Below, piece after piece: positions 1-8,925 of a stretch of DNA of 64,000 bases. Origin of the DNA: Halostagnicola sp. A-GB9-2 (GTDB lineage Archaea > Halobacteriota > Halobacteria > Halobacteriales > Natrialbaceae). Both the position numbers and the translations under genes were made by a program. The stretch spans positions 496,001 through 560,000 of the forward strand of contig NZ_JASJOC010000001.1 in the NCBI RefSeq assembly GCF_030068615.1, in the 5' to 3' direction. Within the stretch, counting starts at the first letter, position 1, and each line of letters opens with the position of its first letter. The notes under the pieces were generated by a model that ran no database searches, was not told where the DNA came from, and saw only the letters and a list, made by a program, of their open reading frames with translations.

Positions 1-369
1 AAACAGCGACACAAGGCGGGTCGACGAACGAAACGTCAGGGTGTCAACCGAATCGGTCGACGCAAGAACATCCAGCGGATGGGTGAAGAACGCGTCTCCC
101 GAAAATACCCCAACATGCGGGTTCTCAACAGCTACTGGGTCGGAGAAGACGGCAGCCAGAAGTGGTTCGAAGTGATCCTCGTCGATCCGAACCACCCGGC
201 CATCGAGAACGACGATGATCTCGGCTGGATCTGCAACGATAACCACACCAACCGCGCGTTCCGCGGCCTCACCAACGCGGGTAAATCGAACCGCGGACTC
301 CACACCCGTGGAAAAGGCGCAGAGAATGTCCGTCCGTCGAACAACGGCGGTAGCACCGACGCGAAGTAA
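1..369 (+). CDS. rpl15e: 50S ribosomal protein L15e, 5'-truncated by the window edge
   Basis: This is the C-terminal part of ribosomal protein L15e, an archaeal/eukaryotic protein of the large subunit. The reading frame is open from base 1 without a start codon, and the visible 122 residues begin with a very basic stretch (KQRHKAGRRTKRQGVNRIGRR). The family core follows: a segment containing RKYPNMRVLNSYWVGEDG, then WFEVILVDPNHPAI, and a basic Gly/Asn/Arg-rich tail. The ATG at 79 is internal, not the true start, because the upstream codons fit the family. The N-terminal third lies outside the window. Confidence 0.96.
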   Translation, partial: KQRHKAGRRTKRQGVNRIGRRKNIQRMGEERVSRKYPNMRVLNSYWVGEDGSQKWFEVILVDPNHPAIENDDDLGWICNDNHTNRAFRGLTNAGKSNRGLHTRGKGAENVRPSNNGGSTDAK

Positions 370-610
370 GCCGCCGATTTCTCGATTTTGAGACACTGCC
401 GGCTGTACGTCGTTCACGATTCTCGTCGCCCCGAGGTACGAGAATCTTCACATAGTTACAGCCGACAGTATACCTCGTCTCGAGAGATTTCACTCTCGAG
501 TGCCCGACACCACCCAACTGCCGCAGCGGTTCCACTCGAACCGTACCCCGACGCCGCGCGAGAGACATAGAGATACCGAGAAAGACAACCAGCCGGGAAT
601 CGGGCAGACA

Positions 611-620
611 CTTATTTTGT
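611..620 (+). promoter_or_regulatory. TATA-like box for the uspA gene
   Basis: The A/T-rich element CTTATTTTGT lies about 27 nt before the ATG at 641. This is the spacing expected for a haloarchaeal leaderless transcript and supports the ATG at 641 over the in-frame codon at 500. Confidence 0.55.
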
Positions 621-640
621 TCCCGACCGTATTTTCGCGT

Positions 641-1075
641 ATGAGCAAACGCATTGTCGTCCCGGTTGACAACTCGGACCGTTCGACCGACGCACTCGAG
701 TTCGCCGTCACCGAGTTCCCCGACGCCGACATTACGGCGTTAAACGTCCTCGACCCGGGAGACTTCTACGCGGCAACCGGCATGGAAGGCGGAGCGATGG
801 CCAACTACGACCAGATCCAACAACACCACGAGAACCAGGCCGACCAGATCTTAAAAAACGCCAGCGAACTCGCCGCCGAACACGGGGTAGAGATCGACAC
901 GGACCGCGTCATTGGTGGTATCTCTCGCTCGATCGTCGATTACGTCGAGGAACACGAGGCCGATCAGATCATCGTCGGGAGCCACGGCCGGACCGGTGCG
1001 AGTCGGATTCTCCTGGGAAGCGTCGCCGAAACGGTTGCGCGCCGATCACCCGTTCCGGTGACGATCGTCAGGTAA
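641..1075 (+). CDS. UspA-family universal stress protein
   Basis: The 144-residue cytoplasmic protein is a single Usp domain. It starts SKRIVVPVDNS (the first beta strand with the Asp that contacts nucleotide) and ends with the ATP-binding signature G-x2-G-x9-G-S in GSHGRTGASRILLGS. A TATA-like box 27 nt upstream supports the start. Family members bind ATP and help survival under stress, but individual targets are rarely known. It stands alone in its orientation pair, so the context adds no specific role. Confidence 0.9.
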   Translation: MSKRIVVPVDNSDRSTDALEFAVTEFPDADITALNVLDPGDFYAATGMEGGAMANYDQIQQHHENQADQILKNASELAAEHGVEIDTDRVIGGISRSIVDYVEEHEADQIIVGSHGRTGASRILLGSVAETVARRSPVPVTIVR

Positions 1076-1287
1076 CCCCCGGTTCTCGAGCGGAAGTGAT
1101 GGGATTCGAGCCGAACGTCGGCAACATGAAGAAGAATCTGGCGACGATCGCGCCCAGTTTCCCGGCGGAGGCCCACCCCACGAATATGATCTCGTCCGCC
1201 CCGCCCCGATCGACGGTCAGGACGACTACGTTTCGCACAATAGCAGTCATACGAACGGTTACGGTGGTCGACCCCCTGACGTCGATT

Positions 1288-1716
1288 ATGTCCGCAGATC
1301 CAGTTCGAATCGGATTCGTCTGCGTCCAGAACGCCGGACGGAGTCAGATGGCGACCGCGTACGCGGAACGCGAGCGCGACCGGCGAAATCTCGAGGACGA
1401 CATCGAGATCCGATCCGGCGGAACCCATCCGGCCGACTCCGTTCACGACATCGTTCTCGAGGCGATGGCCGAAGAGGGGATCGACCTCGCCCAGCGCGAG
1501 CCTCAAGAGATCTCCGAGGCGGAACTCGAGTCGTGTGCGTACGTCGCGACCATGGGCTGTTCGACGCTCGAGATCGACGCCGAAACGGACGTTCGAGATT
1601 GGGACCTAGCGGATCCTCACGGGCGAGCGCTCGAGGAAGTCCACGAGATTCGCGACGAGGTTCGAGGACGGGTCGAAGGGTTGTTCGACGAACTCGAGAA
1701 AGCCGAACTGCGGTAA
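1288..1716 (+). CDS. low-molecular-weight protein-tyrosine-phosphatase / arsenate reductase-like protein
   Basis: The 142-residue protein carries the P-loop C-x5-R of the low-molecular-weight phosphatase fold (CVQNAGRS, Cys12 to Arg18) near the N-terminus and the general-acid motif DPHG near residue 109 (DWDLADPHG). These residues fit either phosphotyrosine hydrolysis or thiol-dependent arsenate reduction. No ars genes are adjacent, so the substrate is open. The ATG at 1288 places the P-loop at its usual distance from the N-terminus, and the longer upstream reading frame is not protein-like. Confidence 0.83.
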   Translation: MSADPVRIGFVCVQNAGRSQMATAYAERERDRRNLEDDIEIRSGGTHPADSVHDIVLEAMAEEGIDLAQREPQEISEAELESCAYVATMGCSTLEIDAETDVRDWDLADPHGRALEEVHEIRDEVRGRVEGLFDELEKAELR

Positions 1717-1778
1717 CGAATTGCTCAAAATTGATTGATAGGAGCGAGCGCCCAGTTACGTAATCGGTGCGTTAGACA

Positions 1779-2237
1779 TTACACCGAAACGGTCTGGGTA
1801 CGTTCGCGCTCGGACTCGGACTCCGGTGGCCGAATGTCGAGATCAGCGCGCAGCGCCTCGATCGCGTCTTCGGGATCCGTTTCGGAGTTGAAGACGCGGT
1901 CGAAGCCCATCCCACGGAACTTCTCTTGGGTTTCCTCGAAATCGTTCTGGCCGACCGAGAGATTGCCGCCGATGTAGGTCGTCACGTCCTCGAGGTCCGC
2001 GTCCGCGACTCGTTCGTGGAATCCCTGACAGTCCTGTTCGGCGTGGCCGTAAAGCGAAGAGACGAGTACAGCTTCGGCGTCGTGATCCGTGGCGGCGTCG
2101 ACGAACTCCTGCTGGGAGCTCTGGACGCCGAGGTTGATGACGTCGAACCCTGCCGCGTTCAGCGCCTGCTCGAGGATCGTAATGCCGACGACGTGTGCGT
2201 CGGAGCCGATCACGCCGAGGATAACTGTCTTCGTCAT
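1779..2237 (-). CDS. mamA: methylaspartate (glutamate) mutase, cobalamin-binding S subunit
   Basis: This 152-residue subunit binds adenosylcobalamin for interconversion of glutamate and 3-methylaspartate, a step of the haloarchaeal methylaspartate cycle for acetyl-CoA assimilation. The cobalamin signature D-x-H-x-x-G is present (Asp13, His15, Gly18 in GSDAHVVG), followed by SSLYGH and the GGN loop (IGGNLSVG). The ATG at 2237 gives the family's usual N-terminus (MTKTVILGVIGSD), and the 11 codons upstream are unlikely to be translated. The catalytic E subunit and methylaspartate ammonia-lyase, often neighbours, are not here. Also called glmS or mutS. Confidence 0.9.
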   Translation of the reverse strand: MTKTVILGVIGSDAHVVGITILEQALNAAGFDVINLGVQSSQQEFVDAATDHDAEAVLVSSLYGHAEQDCQGFHERVADADLEDVTTYIGGNLSVGQNDFEETQEKFRGMGFDRVFNSETDPEDAIEALRADLDIRPPESESERERTQTVSV

Positions 2238-2459
2238 TGTCGTACTTCGATGGTCAGCGGGGACGTACATAAACCTAATGATTCATCATGTTATATCCTC
2301 GCGCACAGCGATTTTTTGGCCTCAGCCGTCACTATCTGGAGAACGTTAACGAAAGATCAACGAAATCCCGAGAAGCGCCGCCGTTCGTCACAGACGGTTG
2401 GGAATGTCAAGTTTCGGTGGGCCGACTCGAGCGATCGCCCCGCTCCGATCCACCCACGA

Positions 2460-3176
2460 TTACGCCTTCACGGTAGTGAGCGCATCGACGACCGAATCGG
2501 TCCGTCCGCGTGCCCGTTCGATACCGTCGTCGCCCGCCGCGATCAGCGCGAACACGCCGGCGACGTTCGCGTCCGCCGTTTCGACGATATCGAGGAGCAG
2601 TTCCTGCGTCTCGCCCGAGCGGATGAGGTCGTCGACGACCAGAACGGATTCACCCTCGCCGACCGAGGATTCCGGCAGATAGTAGGTGATCTCGATGCCG
2701 GAGTCGAGCCGCTCGCGGGCTTCGATGAACTCCTCGACTGCTGTCTCTTTTCGTTTTTTCGCGTACGCACACCGCGTTCCGTAGTAGCTCGCGAGCGCCG
2801 CCGCGAGCGTGATGCCGTCGGTTGCGGCCGTGAGAACGACGTCCGGCCGCTCGAAACCGAAACTGTCGGCGACGACGGGGGCCGCGAGGTTCAAAAACGG
2901 CTGATCGAAGACCACGCCGGAGTTATCGACGTATCCTTCGCCGTCGACCTGGATCCGCGCCTCGAGCTCCTCGGCGAGGGCCTCCTTCCCGAGATCCTCG
3001 ACGACGGCCCGAGCGCGGTCGGTCCCCGGAAGCACGTGCCCGTTGACGTACCGGTTGAGGTCGCCCGCCGGAAGGCCGGTTTTGGCCTCGAGTTCGTCGT
3101 AGGTGCGGGTTTCCTTGAGCATGCACAACACGTCGACGGCGCGCAACTGGAGGGCTGCTTTCTCAGCTCTGTTCAT
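2460..3176 (-). CDS. phosphoribosyltransferase-like transcriptional regulator (COG0856 / GfcR-related)
   Basis: The roughly 238-residue protein has an N-terminal helix-turn-helix (about residues 1-60, with TYDELEAKTGLPAGDLNRYV) joined to a PRTase domain with the PRPP-loop motif SVLVVDDLIRSGET. It is related to orotate phosphoribosyltransferase, but pyrE is a separate gene at 5954-6478, so a regulatory role is more likely, as for the GfcR family of haloarchaeal PRTase-type regulators. The ligand and targets cannot be read from sequence. It follows thrS on the same strand after a 99-nt gap. An ATG at 3188 is an alternative start. Confidence 0.8.
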   Translation of the reverse strand: MNRAEKAALQLRAVDVLCMLKETRTYDELEAKTGLPAGDLNRYVNGHVLPGTDRARAVVEDLGKEALAEELEARIQVDGEGYVDNSGVVFDQPFLNLAAPVVADSFGFERPDVVLTAATDGITLAAALASYYGTRCAYAKKRKETAVEEFIEARERLDSGIEITYYLPESSVGEGESVLVVDDLIRSGETQELLLDIVETADANVAGVFALIAAGDDGIERARGRTDSVVDALTTVKA

Positions 3177-3275
3177 ATGGATATGCACGATTCCACAAAT
3201 ATGGATATTTCGAAAGAGCGAAGCGGAAGAATCAGCACGAAAGTGTAAACGAATGGGCGCGGCGATTCCGTCGAG

Positions 3276-5231
3276 TTACTCCTCGAGGAAGTCTGGCTCG
3301 GGTCGCTTCTCGTCGCGTTCTGCCTCGAGGTGCGCTCGGAACGCGTCGATTTCGACGTCGTACTCCTGGTCCTCGAATCGGTCCCGCACCGAAATCGTGC
3401 CGTCGTCTTCCTCGTTGTCACCGACGATGATCTGGTAGGGCACGCGGTCGTCGTGGGACGCGCGGATCTTTCGTTCGAGCGTCGAATCTCGGTTGTCGAC
3501 CTCGACGCGGAACTCCTCGAACTCGTTGGCGACGCGATGAGCGTAGCCGAGGTTCGAATCCGAAATCGGGAGCACGCGGATCTGTTCGGGCGCGAGCCAG
3601 AACGGGAAGTTCCCCTCGTAGTGCTCGATGAGCATCATGAAGAAGCGCTCGTAGGAGCCATAGAGCGCGCGGTGGATCATGACCGGGCGGTGCTCTTCGT
3701 TGTCCTCGCCGACGTAGGAGAGGTCGAAGCGCTCGGGCATGTTGAAGTCGAGTTGGACCGTCGGGCCGTCCCAGTTGCGGCCGATAGCGTCCTCGAACGC
3801 GAAGTCGATCTTCGGCCCGTAGAACGCCCCGTCGCCCTCCTCGACGTCGTACTCGAGGTTGCGCTTCTCGAGCACCGATCGGAGTTGGGATTCGGCCTTC
3901 TCCCAGATTTCGTCGCTCCCGACGCTCTTCTCGGGTCGCGTCGCGAGTGCCATCTCGAACTCGAGGTCGAACGTCTCGAGGACGTCGGTGATCATGTTGA
4001 TGATCGTCTCAACCTCGTGTTCGATCCCCTGGGGCTTGACGAACAGGTGACCGTCGTCGATGGTAAAGGCCCAGACTCGCGAGAGTCCGGAGAGTTCGCC
4101 CCGCTGTTCCTTCCGGTACACCTTCCCGTTTTCCGCGTACCGAACCGGCATGTCCCGGTAACTCCAGGAGTGGTCCTGGAAAATAGCGGCGTGACCGGGA
4201 CAGTTCATCGGCTTCAGGCCGAACTCGTCGTCGCCGACGTCGAAGATGAACATGTCGTCCTCGTAGTTCTCGTAGTGACCCGAACGGTGCCAGAGGTCCG
4301 TCTTGAACACGTGAGGCGTCTCGACGTAATCGTAGCCCGCGTCCTCGTTCAGCTCCTCGACGAAGGACTCGAGTTCCCGGAGGACCGTCTTCCCCGGCGG
4401 GTGATACAGCGGGAGACCGGGACCCGTGACGTCCTGGATCGAGAAGAGATCCATCTCGTTGCCGATCTTTCGGTGGTCTCGCTCCTCGGCTTCCTCGAGG
4501 CGATTGAGGTAGTCCTCGAGGTCCGACTCGTCTTCGAATGCCGTGCCGTAGATCCGCGTCTGCATCGTGTTGTCCTCGTCGCCGCGCCAGTACGCGCCGG
4601 CGATCTCGAGGAGTTTCACGGCCCCGATTTCGCCCGTCGACTCGACGTGGGGGCCGGCACAGAGGTCCTCCCACTCGCCCTGACTGTAGAAGGTGACCTG
4701 CTCGCCCTCGGCGGCGAGTTCGGAGAGGAGCTCGAGTTTGTACGGCTCGTCGGCGAGTCGTTGCTCGGCGTCTTCGATCGAGACCTCCTCGCGTTCGATC
4801 TCGTAGTCTTCCTCGATGATCTCTTCCATCTCCGCCTCGATGGCCTCGAGATCCGATTCGTCGATATCGAGGCCATCGAAGTCGTAGTAGAAGCCGTCGT
4901 CCGTCGGCGGCCCGATAGCGAGCTTCGGGTCGTCGTAGTGGCGTTCGACTGCCTGTGCGAGGCAGTGAGCCGCCGAGTGGCGCATGACTCGCAGGGATTC
5001 GTCCGATCCCTCCGTGATGATCTCGAGTGCCGCGCCGTCGTAGGCGGGTGCTTCTTTTGCAACGAGGTCGCCGTCGAGTTTTCCGGCGACTGTATCCCGA
5101 CCGAGTCCGGGGCCGATCTCGTAGGCGCAATCTTCGACCGTCGCGCCAGCGTCGACCTCGAGCTCCGATCCGTCGGGGAGGACGACGACGATCTGTTCCT
5201 GTGATTCTGCTTGTGAGTCTGGTTCTGACAT
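3276..5231 (-). CDS. thrS: threonine--tRNA ligase, bacterial-type with editing domain
   Basis: This 651-residue enzyme charges tRNA-Thr. An N-terminal TGS domain (about 13-75) is followed by the SAD editing domain with His85/His89 (HSAAH) and Cys191/His195 (CAGPH), which hydrolyse mischarged Ser-tRNA-Thr. The class II core has zinc ligands Cys344 (MNCPGH), His395 (DDGH) and His520 (IHRALYGS), and the C-terminal anticodon-binding domain ends at DFLEE. The bacterial-type editing domain, not the archaeal DTD-like one, is present, which suggests old transfer from bacteria. Every expected motif is present, so it is probably functional. Confidence 0.97.
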   Translation of the reverse strand: MSEPDSQAESQEQIVVVLPDGSELEVDAGATVEDCAYEIGPGLGRDTVAGKLDGDLVAKEAPAYDGAALEIITEGSDESLRVMRHSAAHCLAQAVERHYDDPKLAIGPPTDDGFYYDFDGLDIDESDLEAIEAEMEEIIEEDYEIEREEVSIEDAEQRLADEPYKLELLSELAAEGEQVTFYSQGEWEDLCAGPHVESTGEIGAVKLLEIAGAYWRGDEDNTMQTRIYGTAFEDESDLEDYLNRLEEAEERDHRKIGNEMDLFSIQDVTGPGLPLYHPPGKTVLRELESFVEELNEDAGYDYVETPHVFKTDLWHRSGHYENYEDDMFIFDVGDDEFGLKPMNCPGHAAIFQDHSWSYRDMPVRYAENGKVYRKEQRGELSGLSRVWAFTIDDGHLFVKPQGIEHEVETIINMITDVLETFDLEFEMALATRPEKSVGSDEIWEKAESQLRSVLEKRNLEYDVEEGDGAFYGPKIDFAFEDAIGRNWDGPTVQLDFNMPERFDLSYVGEDNEEHRPVMIHRALYGSYERFFMMLIEHYEGNFPFWLAPEQIRVLPISDSNLGYAHRVANEFEEFRVEVDNRDSTLERKIRASHDDRVPYQIIVGDNEEDDGTISVRDRFEDQEYDVEIDAFRAHLEAERDEKRPEPDFLEE

Positions 5232-5562
5232 GGCTGTGGCTGTGTCTTATGAGTAAGTGGTGGGACTCCGTCGAGAAGTCCAGTGGTGTCGCGCACGTGC
5301 CGTTCGTCGAACGACCGAATTCGAGACGACGAACGATAGGTGAGTGTTAAAAGCGGGCGAACGGCCCTGTAAAACGGACACCTACCATCGTGATTACGCG
5401 TAGTCTCGAGTAGGTTAAAAGCGTTGTGATGGTGAAGCGGCGAACGAGCCCTCGCAGGCGTCCGGAGAGCAGTTACAACGGCGGTCGTTCGCAGATCAAC
5501 GACCGCTATCGGGGACCGGTGTAGACTGAACTGTTTTCAGGCCTCGAGCAGTTCGTACACCC
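5232..5562. other. intergenic region between divergent thrS and a small membrane protein gene
   Basis: This 331-bp stretch separates the leftward thrS start from the rightward gene at 5563. It holds several A/T-rich TTAAAA elements (near 5347 and 5415) that could be promoters. A 31-codon reading frame from the ATG at 5429 is rich in Arg and Ser and does not look like a real protein. No tRNA or other RNA structure was recognised. Confidence 0.5.
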
Positions 5563-5856
5563 ATGGTGTTCGATCCGTTCCCGTTCGATGAAGACGACGA
5601 GGATTCGTTCCCGCTCGGGGACGAGTCGTCGTCGGACGACGCCGCGTTCGAGGAGGACATTCAGAAGATTCCTCGGGAACGGTTGATGACCTTCGTCTAC
5701 ATTCTGGTGCTCGTCCAGGCCGGCCTGCTGGCGGGAAGTCTCGGGTTGATGCTTCTGGCGATCCAAGGGCAGGTGCTCGTCGGCGGGGGCCTCGCCGTCG
5801 TCGGTATCCTCGCGTTCGCGCTCGCGGTGTACCGATATTACAGCCACAAAGAATGA
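5563..5856 (+). CDS. small haloarchaeal two-helix membrane protein
   Basis: The 97-residue protein has an acidic N-terminal half (about residues 1-35, many Asp/Glu/Ser) and then two hydrophobic segments at about 42-66 and 70-90, ending YRYYSHKE. This is a common haloarchaeal layout for conserved uncharacterised membrane proteins (DUF73xx type). The acidic part probably faces the cytoplasm. No enzymatic motif is visible and no operon partner is evident. pyrE lies convergent downstream. Confidence 0.72.
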   Translation: MVFDPFPFDEDDEDSFPLGDESSSDDAAFEEDIQKIPRERLMTFVYILVLVQAGLLAGSLGLMLLAIQGQVLVGGGLAVVGILAFALAVYRYYSHKE

Positions 5857-5953
5857 ACGGGACGACCGAGGAGTGAATTCGACATACCGGTATCGGGCGA
5901 TCAGCTCCGTCGATCAGCGAGACGCAACCACGATCACCGGGATTCCAACACGG

Positions 5954-6478
5954 TCATCGGGACTCCAGCAACTCGCTCGCGGTCACGAGCGACTCCATCT
6001 CTACGCCCGCCTCTTCGACATTCTCTCGGCCACCCTCCTCGCGGTCGACGACTACGAGCGCCCGTTCGACCGTCGCCCCCGCATCCCGAAGCGCTTCGAC
6101 GGCGTCGACGAGACTCGTTCCGGTCGTGACGATATCCTCGACGACGACGACTTCCTCCCCCTCCTCGAGTCGGCCTTCGACCAGATTCGCGGTTCCGTAG
6201 TCCTTTCGTTGCTTGCGCGCGATGACGTAGGGAACGCTCGCGGCGACGCTGGTCGCAGCGGCCAGCGGAACGCCCCCGAGCGCGACGCCGCCGAGTTTGT
6301 CGTCCTCGTCGAGTCGGTCTGCGAAGGCCTCGGCGATGGCCTCGAGACAGTCGGGATCGGTTTCGAAGAGGTACTTGTCGACGTAGTACTCGCTGGTTCC
6401 GCCGTGGGAGAGTTCGAACTCGCCGAACCGAACTGCATCGGCCGCGCTGAGCGACTCGATGAGGTCCTGATTGGTCAT
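5954..6478 (-). CDS. pyrE: orotate phosphoribosyltransferase
   Basis: The 174-residue enzyme adds phosphoribose from PRPP to orotate, giving OMP in pyrimidine synthesis. The PRPP-binding loop is textbook ([13 protein letters not shown]), and the N-terminal [17 protein letters not shown] and the RKQRKDYG stretch match PyrE. Length is typical. It is transcribed alone, convergent with the small membrane protein gene and divergent from the esterase gene. Confidence 0.94.
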   Translation of the reverse strand: MTNQDLIESLSAADAVRFGEFELSHGGTSEYYVDKYLFETDPDCLEAIAEAFADRLDEDDKLGGVALGGVPLAAATSVAASVPYVIARKQRKDYGTANLVEGRLEEGEEVVVVEDIVTTGTSLVDAVEALRDAGATVERALVVVDREEGGRENVEEAGVEMESLVTASELLESR

Positions 6479-6607
6479 GCTCGAAGCAGTGACCCGAGAC
6501 GAAATAAACGGTGTGGAACGCGGCCGCTCACATCGCCGAATCGGCGAGCGGAACGAGTGATTTCCGGCGGACGTAGCTTTTTATCCCGGAGCCAAGTATG
6601 TCGAACA

Positions 6608-7579
6608 ATGGAAGCGTTCCGCGCCGACGAGCCCCACCCCGACGTACAGGCGTTTCTCGAGGTCTACGAATCGATCGACGCGCCGGACTTTAGCGACCTC
6701 TCGCCGAAGGCCGCTCGAGGACTCTTCGAGGACATGATCGATCGCGGCGACTCGCCGATCGAACTCGCGTCGATCGAGAACCGCAGTATCGACGGCCCCG
6801 ACGGCGACCTCCCAATCAGAATCTACGAGCCAAGCGACGAGCCCGAATCCGATCGGCCGCTGCTCCTGTACTTCCACGGTGGCGGGTGGGTCATCGGCAG
6901 CATCGACACCCACGACGGAACCTGTCGAAAGCTCGCCGCGGAATCCGGCTATCCCGTCGTCAGCGTCGATTACCGACTCGCTCCGGAACACCCGTTTCCC
7001 GGCGGACTTCGGGACTGTTACGCCGCCCTCGAATGGGCCGCAGACGCCGCTCCCGACCTCGACGCAGACCCGACACGAATCGTCCTCGCGGGCGACAGCG
7101 CCGGCGGAAACCTCGCCGCGGGAACGGCCCTGTTCGCACGCGATCAGAACGGCCCCGACGTCGCCGCGCAACTGCTCGTCTACCCCGCGACGGGAGACAT
7201 CACCGAGACTGACTCCTACGAGGAAAACGGCGACGGCTACTTCCTGACCGCAGACGAGATGACGTGGTTCGAGGACCACTACTTCGAGAACGAGATTCAA
7301 CGGGGGAACGTCTACGCTGCACCGCGGCTCGCGGCCGATCTCTCGGGACTCCCGCCGGCGACGATCCTCACCGCCGGCTTCGATCCGCTTCGAGACGACG
7401 GCGCCGCCTACGCCGACAGACTCGAGGAGGCGGGCGTTCCCGTCACCTACCACAACTACGACGACATGATCCACGGCTTCTTCGGAATGACCGAGGAGCC
7501 GACGAACTTCGATCGGGCTCACGAAGCCCACGACGACGCGATCACGGATCTCCGCTCGAGGCTGGAGACGGGCGAATAA
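6608..7579 (+). CDS. alpha/beta hydrolase of the hormone-sensitive lipase (esterase family IV) group
   Basis: The 323-residue esterase shows the oxyanion-hole motif HGGG (His90-Gly93), the nucleophile Ser164 in GDSAGG, and the catalytic Asp259 (AGFDPLRDDG) and His289 (MIHGFFG). The family hydrolyses short-to-medium acyl esters, with no substrate implied here. The ATG at 6608 is chosen because the longer reading frame upstream runs antisense through pyrE. No signal peptide is visible, so it is probably cytoplasmic. Confidence 0.92.
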   Translation: MEAFRADEPHPDVQAFLEVYESIDAPDFSDLSPKAARGLFEDMIDRGDSPIELASIENRSIDGPDGDLPIRIYEPSDEPESDRPLLLYFHGGGWVIGSIDTHDGTCRKLAAESGYPVVSVDYRLAPEHPFPGGLRDCYAALEWAADAAPDLDADPTRIVLAGDSAGGNLAAGTALFARDQNGPDVAAQLLVYPATGDITETDSYEENGDGYFLTADEMTWFEDHYFENEIQRGNVYAAPRLAADLSGLPPATILTAGFDPLRDDGAAYADRLEEAGVPVTYHNYDDMIHGFFGMTEEPTNFDRAHEAHDDAITDLRSRLETGE

Positions 7580-7603
7580 AAAGAGAGAACGCAGAAGGGC
7601 AGG

Positions 7604-8065
7604 TTACAGGTTCGGACGCGGCATCTCCTGCAGTTCTTCGATCTCCCCTGTCTTTTCGACGCGTTCGTACTGTCGTCGCCACGGGTCCCGCGGGAACAAC
7701 CCATTTTCGTCGAACAGCTCGCGTGCGTCGTCCGTGATTCGGTAGAACTTGTAGGGGAATCCTCGAGTTCGTTCCCCCGCTTCGATCTCGAGCGCTTCGA
7801 CGACGCCGACACTCTGAAGGGTTTTCAGGTGATTTCTGATGGCGTCTTTCTCGAGGCTCGGGTTCATGTAATCGAGTTCGTCGACGCTCGGAGCGCCCTT
7901 TGGATGGCCGATCACGTCGGCAATGAGATTCGCGCGGCTTTTGTCCGTGGCCTTCTGGAGCGCCTTCCACGTGTTGAACTCCGTCCCCGGCCCTACGTTC
8001 CCGCCACCGCCGTTGGGCTGCGTCGTTTGCGGGTGCATATCGACTACTACTGGTTCATCCGGCAT
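7604..8065 (-). CDS. winged-helix transcriptional regulator, haloarchaeal
   Basis: The 153-residue protein has a Gly/Asn-rich N-terminus (QPNGGGGN) and a winged-helix domain over about residues 35-120, with the recognition-helix-like DAIRNHLKTLQSVGVVEALE and the wing GFPYKFYRIT. An ATG at 8065 is preferred over the GTG at 8071. A phased 11-bp repeat array begins about 16 bp upstream of the start and covers its promoter region, so autoregulation through that array is a plausible inference. The next gene at 8242 is divergent. Confidence 0.78.
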   Translation of the reverse strand: MPDEPVVVDMHPQTTQPNGGGGNVGPGTEFNTWKALQKATDKSRANLIADVIGHPKGAPSVDELDYMNPSLEKDAIRNHLKTLQSVGVVEALEIEAGERTRGFPYKFYRITDDARELFDENGLFPRDPWRRQYERVEKTGEIEELQEMPRPNL

Positions 8066-8080
8066 AAACACTTGGTTGCT

Positions 8081-8179
8081 GAGACCGAGTGTTTCTCAAG
8101 TATTTCTCGAGTGATCCTTCAGTGTATACCAAGTGGCTCTCAATCATTTCTTAAGTAGATCTCGGATAATTCTCAAACA
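8081..8179. repeat. nine degenerate 11-bp tandem repeats with helical phasing
   Basis: Copies start at 8081, 8092, 8103, 8114, 8125, 8136, 8147, 8158 and 8169, exactly 11 bp apart. The approximate consensus is TTTCTCAAGTA; the clearest copies are TTTCTCAAGTA (8092), TTTCTCGAGTG (8103), TTTCTTAAGTA (8147) and ATTCTCAAACA (8169). The core is near-palindromic (CTCAAG, CTCGAG, CTTAAG). The array fills the 176-bp gap between a regulator gene and a divergent gene, and one copy per helical turn would put all sites on one DNA face. Confidence 0.7.
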
Positions 8180-8241
8180 ATACCCTAAATGCTCATCAAA
8201 CTGATCGGAACATTGATTGATTCGTCGTTCGTTGTCGGCGT

Positions 8242-8871
8242 ATGTCGAACCCTGATGACGCTTCACGGACGGACCCCAACAACGGCTATATCGACGGCGT
8301 TGATTCCGGTGAGTTAGCCGAGGCGGACGGAAACACGCTCTCTCTGACACCGGCCCAGCACGAACGGCTCAAAAACCGTCTCCACGGGGAACGGTTTGCG
8401 GACATCAGACGGGCCGATCAGCGGTACCTGGTGATCGGACGCGGTGGCGACGACGGCCCGGGAAAACGGCGACGGACAGTCTGTGCCCTTCTCGACGAGC
8501 GGCGCTCGGCGACCGCCTTCCGACTCGAGGATTTTGGCTTCACCGGCGAGGAAGTGGAACTGTGGGCCCCGGCGTTCGATATCCTCTCCGGGATGGCGAC
8601 CCACGTCGTCGGCGTCCTCGAAGATTACGATGGCGGGCACGTCTGGGAGCTCGGATACCTCTATCACCATCAGTCTCACATCCGAGACGTTCTCTGGTTG
8701 CTAAAGCGCGTTTACGAAACGGAAGCGAAACGACGCGAACAGTACGATAACGGCATGGCCGCGTCCCATCTCGCCGCGCTCGAGGAAGCTGCCGGCGACC
8801 ACGTTATTTCGTGGACGGTCCCTGAAGACCTTCCGGATGCAGTGAAAGAGATTCCCGCGACGCCCGAATAG
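8242..8871 (+). CDS. conserved haloarchaeal hypothetical protein
   Basis: This 209-residue soluble protein is not firmly recognised. A central region (about 60-140) has alternating strand/helix character: YLVIGRGGD, then HVVGVLEDYDGGHVWELGYL. The last part weakly recalls the GTAWEIG segment of nucleoside 2-deoxyribosyltransferase-like folds, but I would not assign that. The C-terminus is helical and charged. It is divergent from the winged-helix regulator across the 11-bp array and may be its target. Confidence 0.65.
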   Translation: MSNPDDASRTDPNNGYIDGVDSGELAEADGNTLSLTPAQHERLKNRLHGERFADIRRADQRYLVIGRGGDDGPGKRRRTVCALLDERRSATAFRLEDFGFTGEEVELWAPAFDILSGMATHVVGVLEDYDGGHVWELGYLYHHQSHIRDVLWLLKRVYETEAKRREQYDNGMAASHLAALEEAAGDHVISWTVPEDLPDAVKEIPATPE

Positions 8872-8925
8872 TCCCGACAACTAGTGCCGAAAAGAGGAAT
8901 CGGATGTCCGATCGTTCGCTCGAGG

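Noticed and set aside
1068-1250. 60-codon leftward frame between the uspA and phosphatase genes
   Set aside because: It overlaps the uspA 3' end, the peptide is mildly hydrophobic but not of a recognised family, and no promoter-like element supports it. It could be real, but evidence is too thin.
3540-3570. tRNA-like GGTTCGAATCC sequence
   Set aside because: It lies inside the thrS coding frame, and no acceptor or anticodon arms can be built around it.
3330-5204. 624-codon frame opposite thrS
   Set aside because: It mirrors the thrS frame; in GC-rich haloarchaeal genes the antisense frame is often open. The product is Val/Arg/Asp-rich with no domain.
5429-5525. 31-codon frame in the thrS upstream gap
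   Set aside because: The product is a basic Arg/Ser-rich peptide with no support from context or promoter spacing.
8242-8871. Nucleoside 2-deoxyribosyltransferase assignment for the hypothetical protein
   Set aside because: Only one short segment (DGGHVWELGYL) is reminiscent; the catalytic Glu context and overall length do not allow a confident call.
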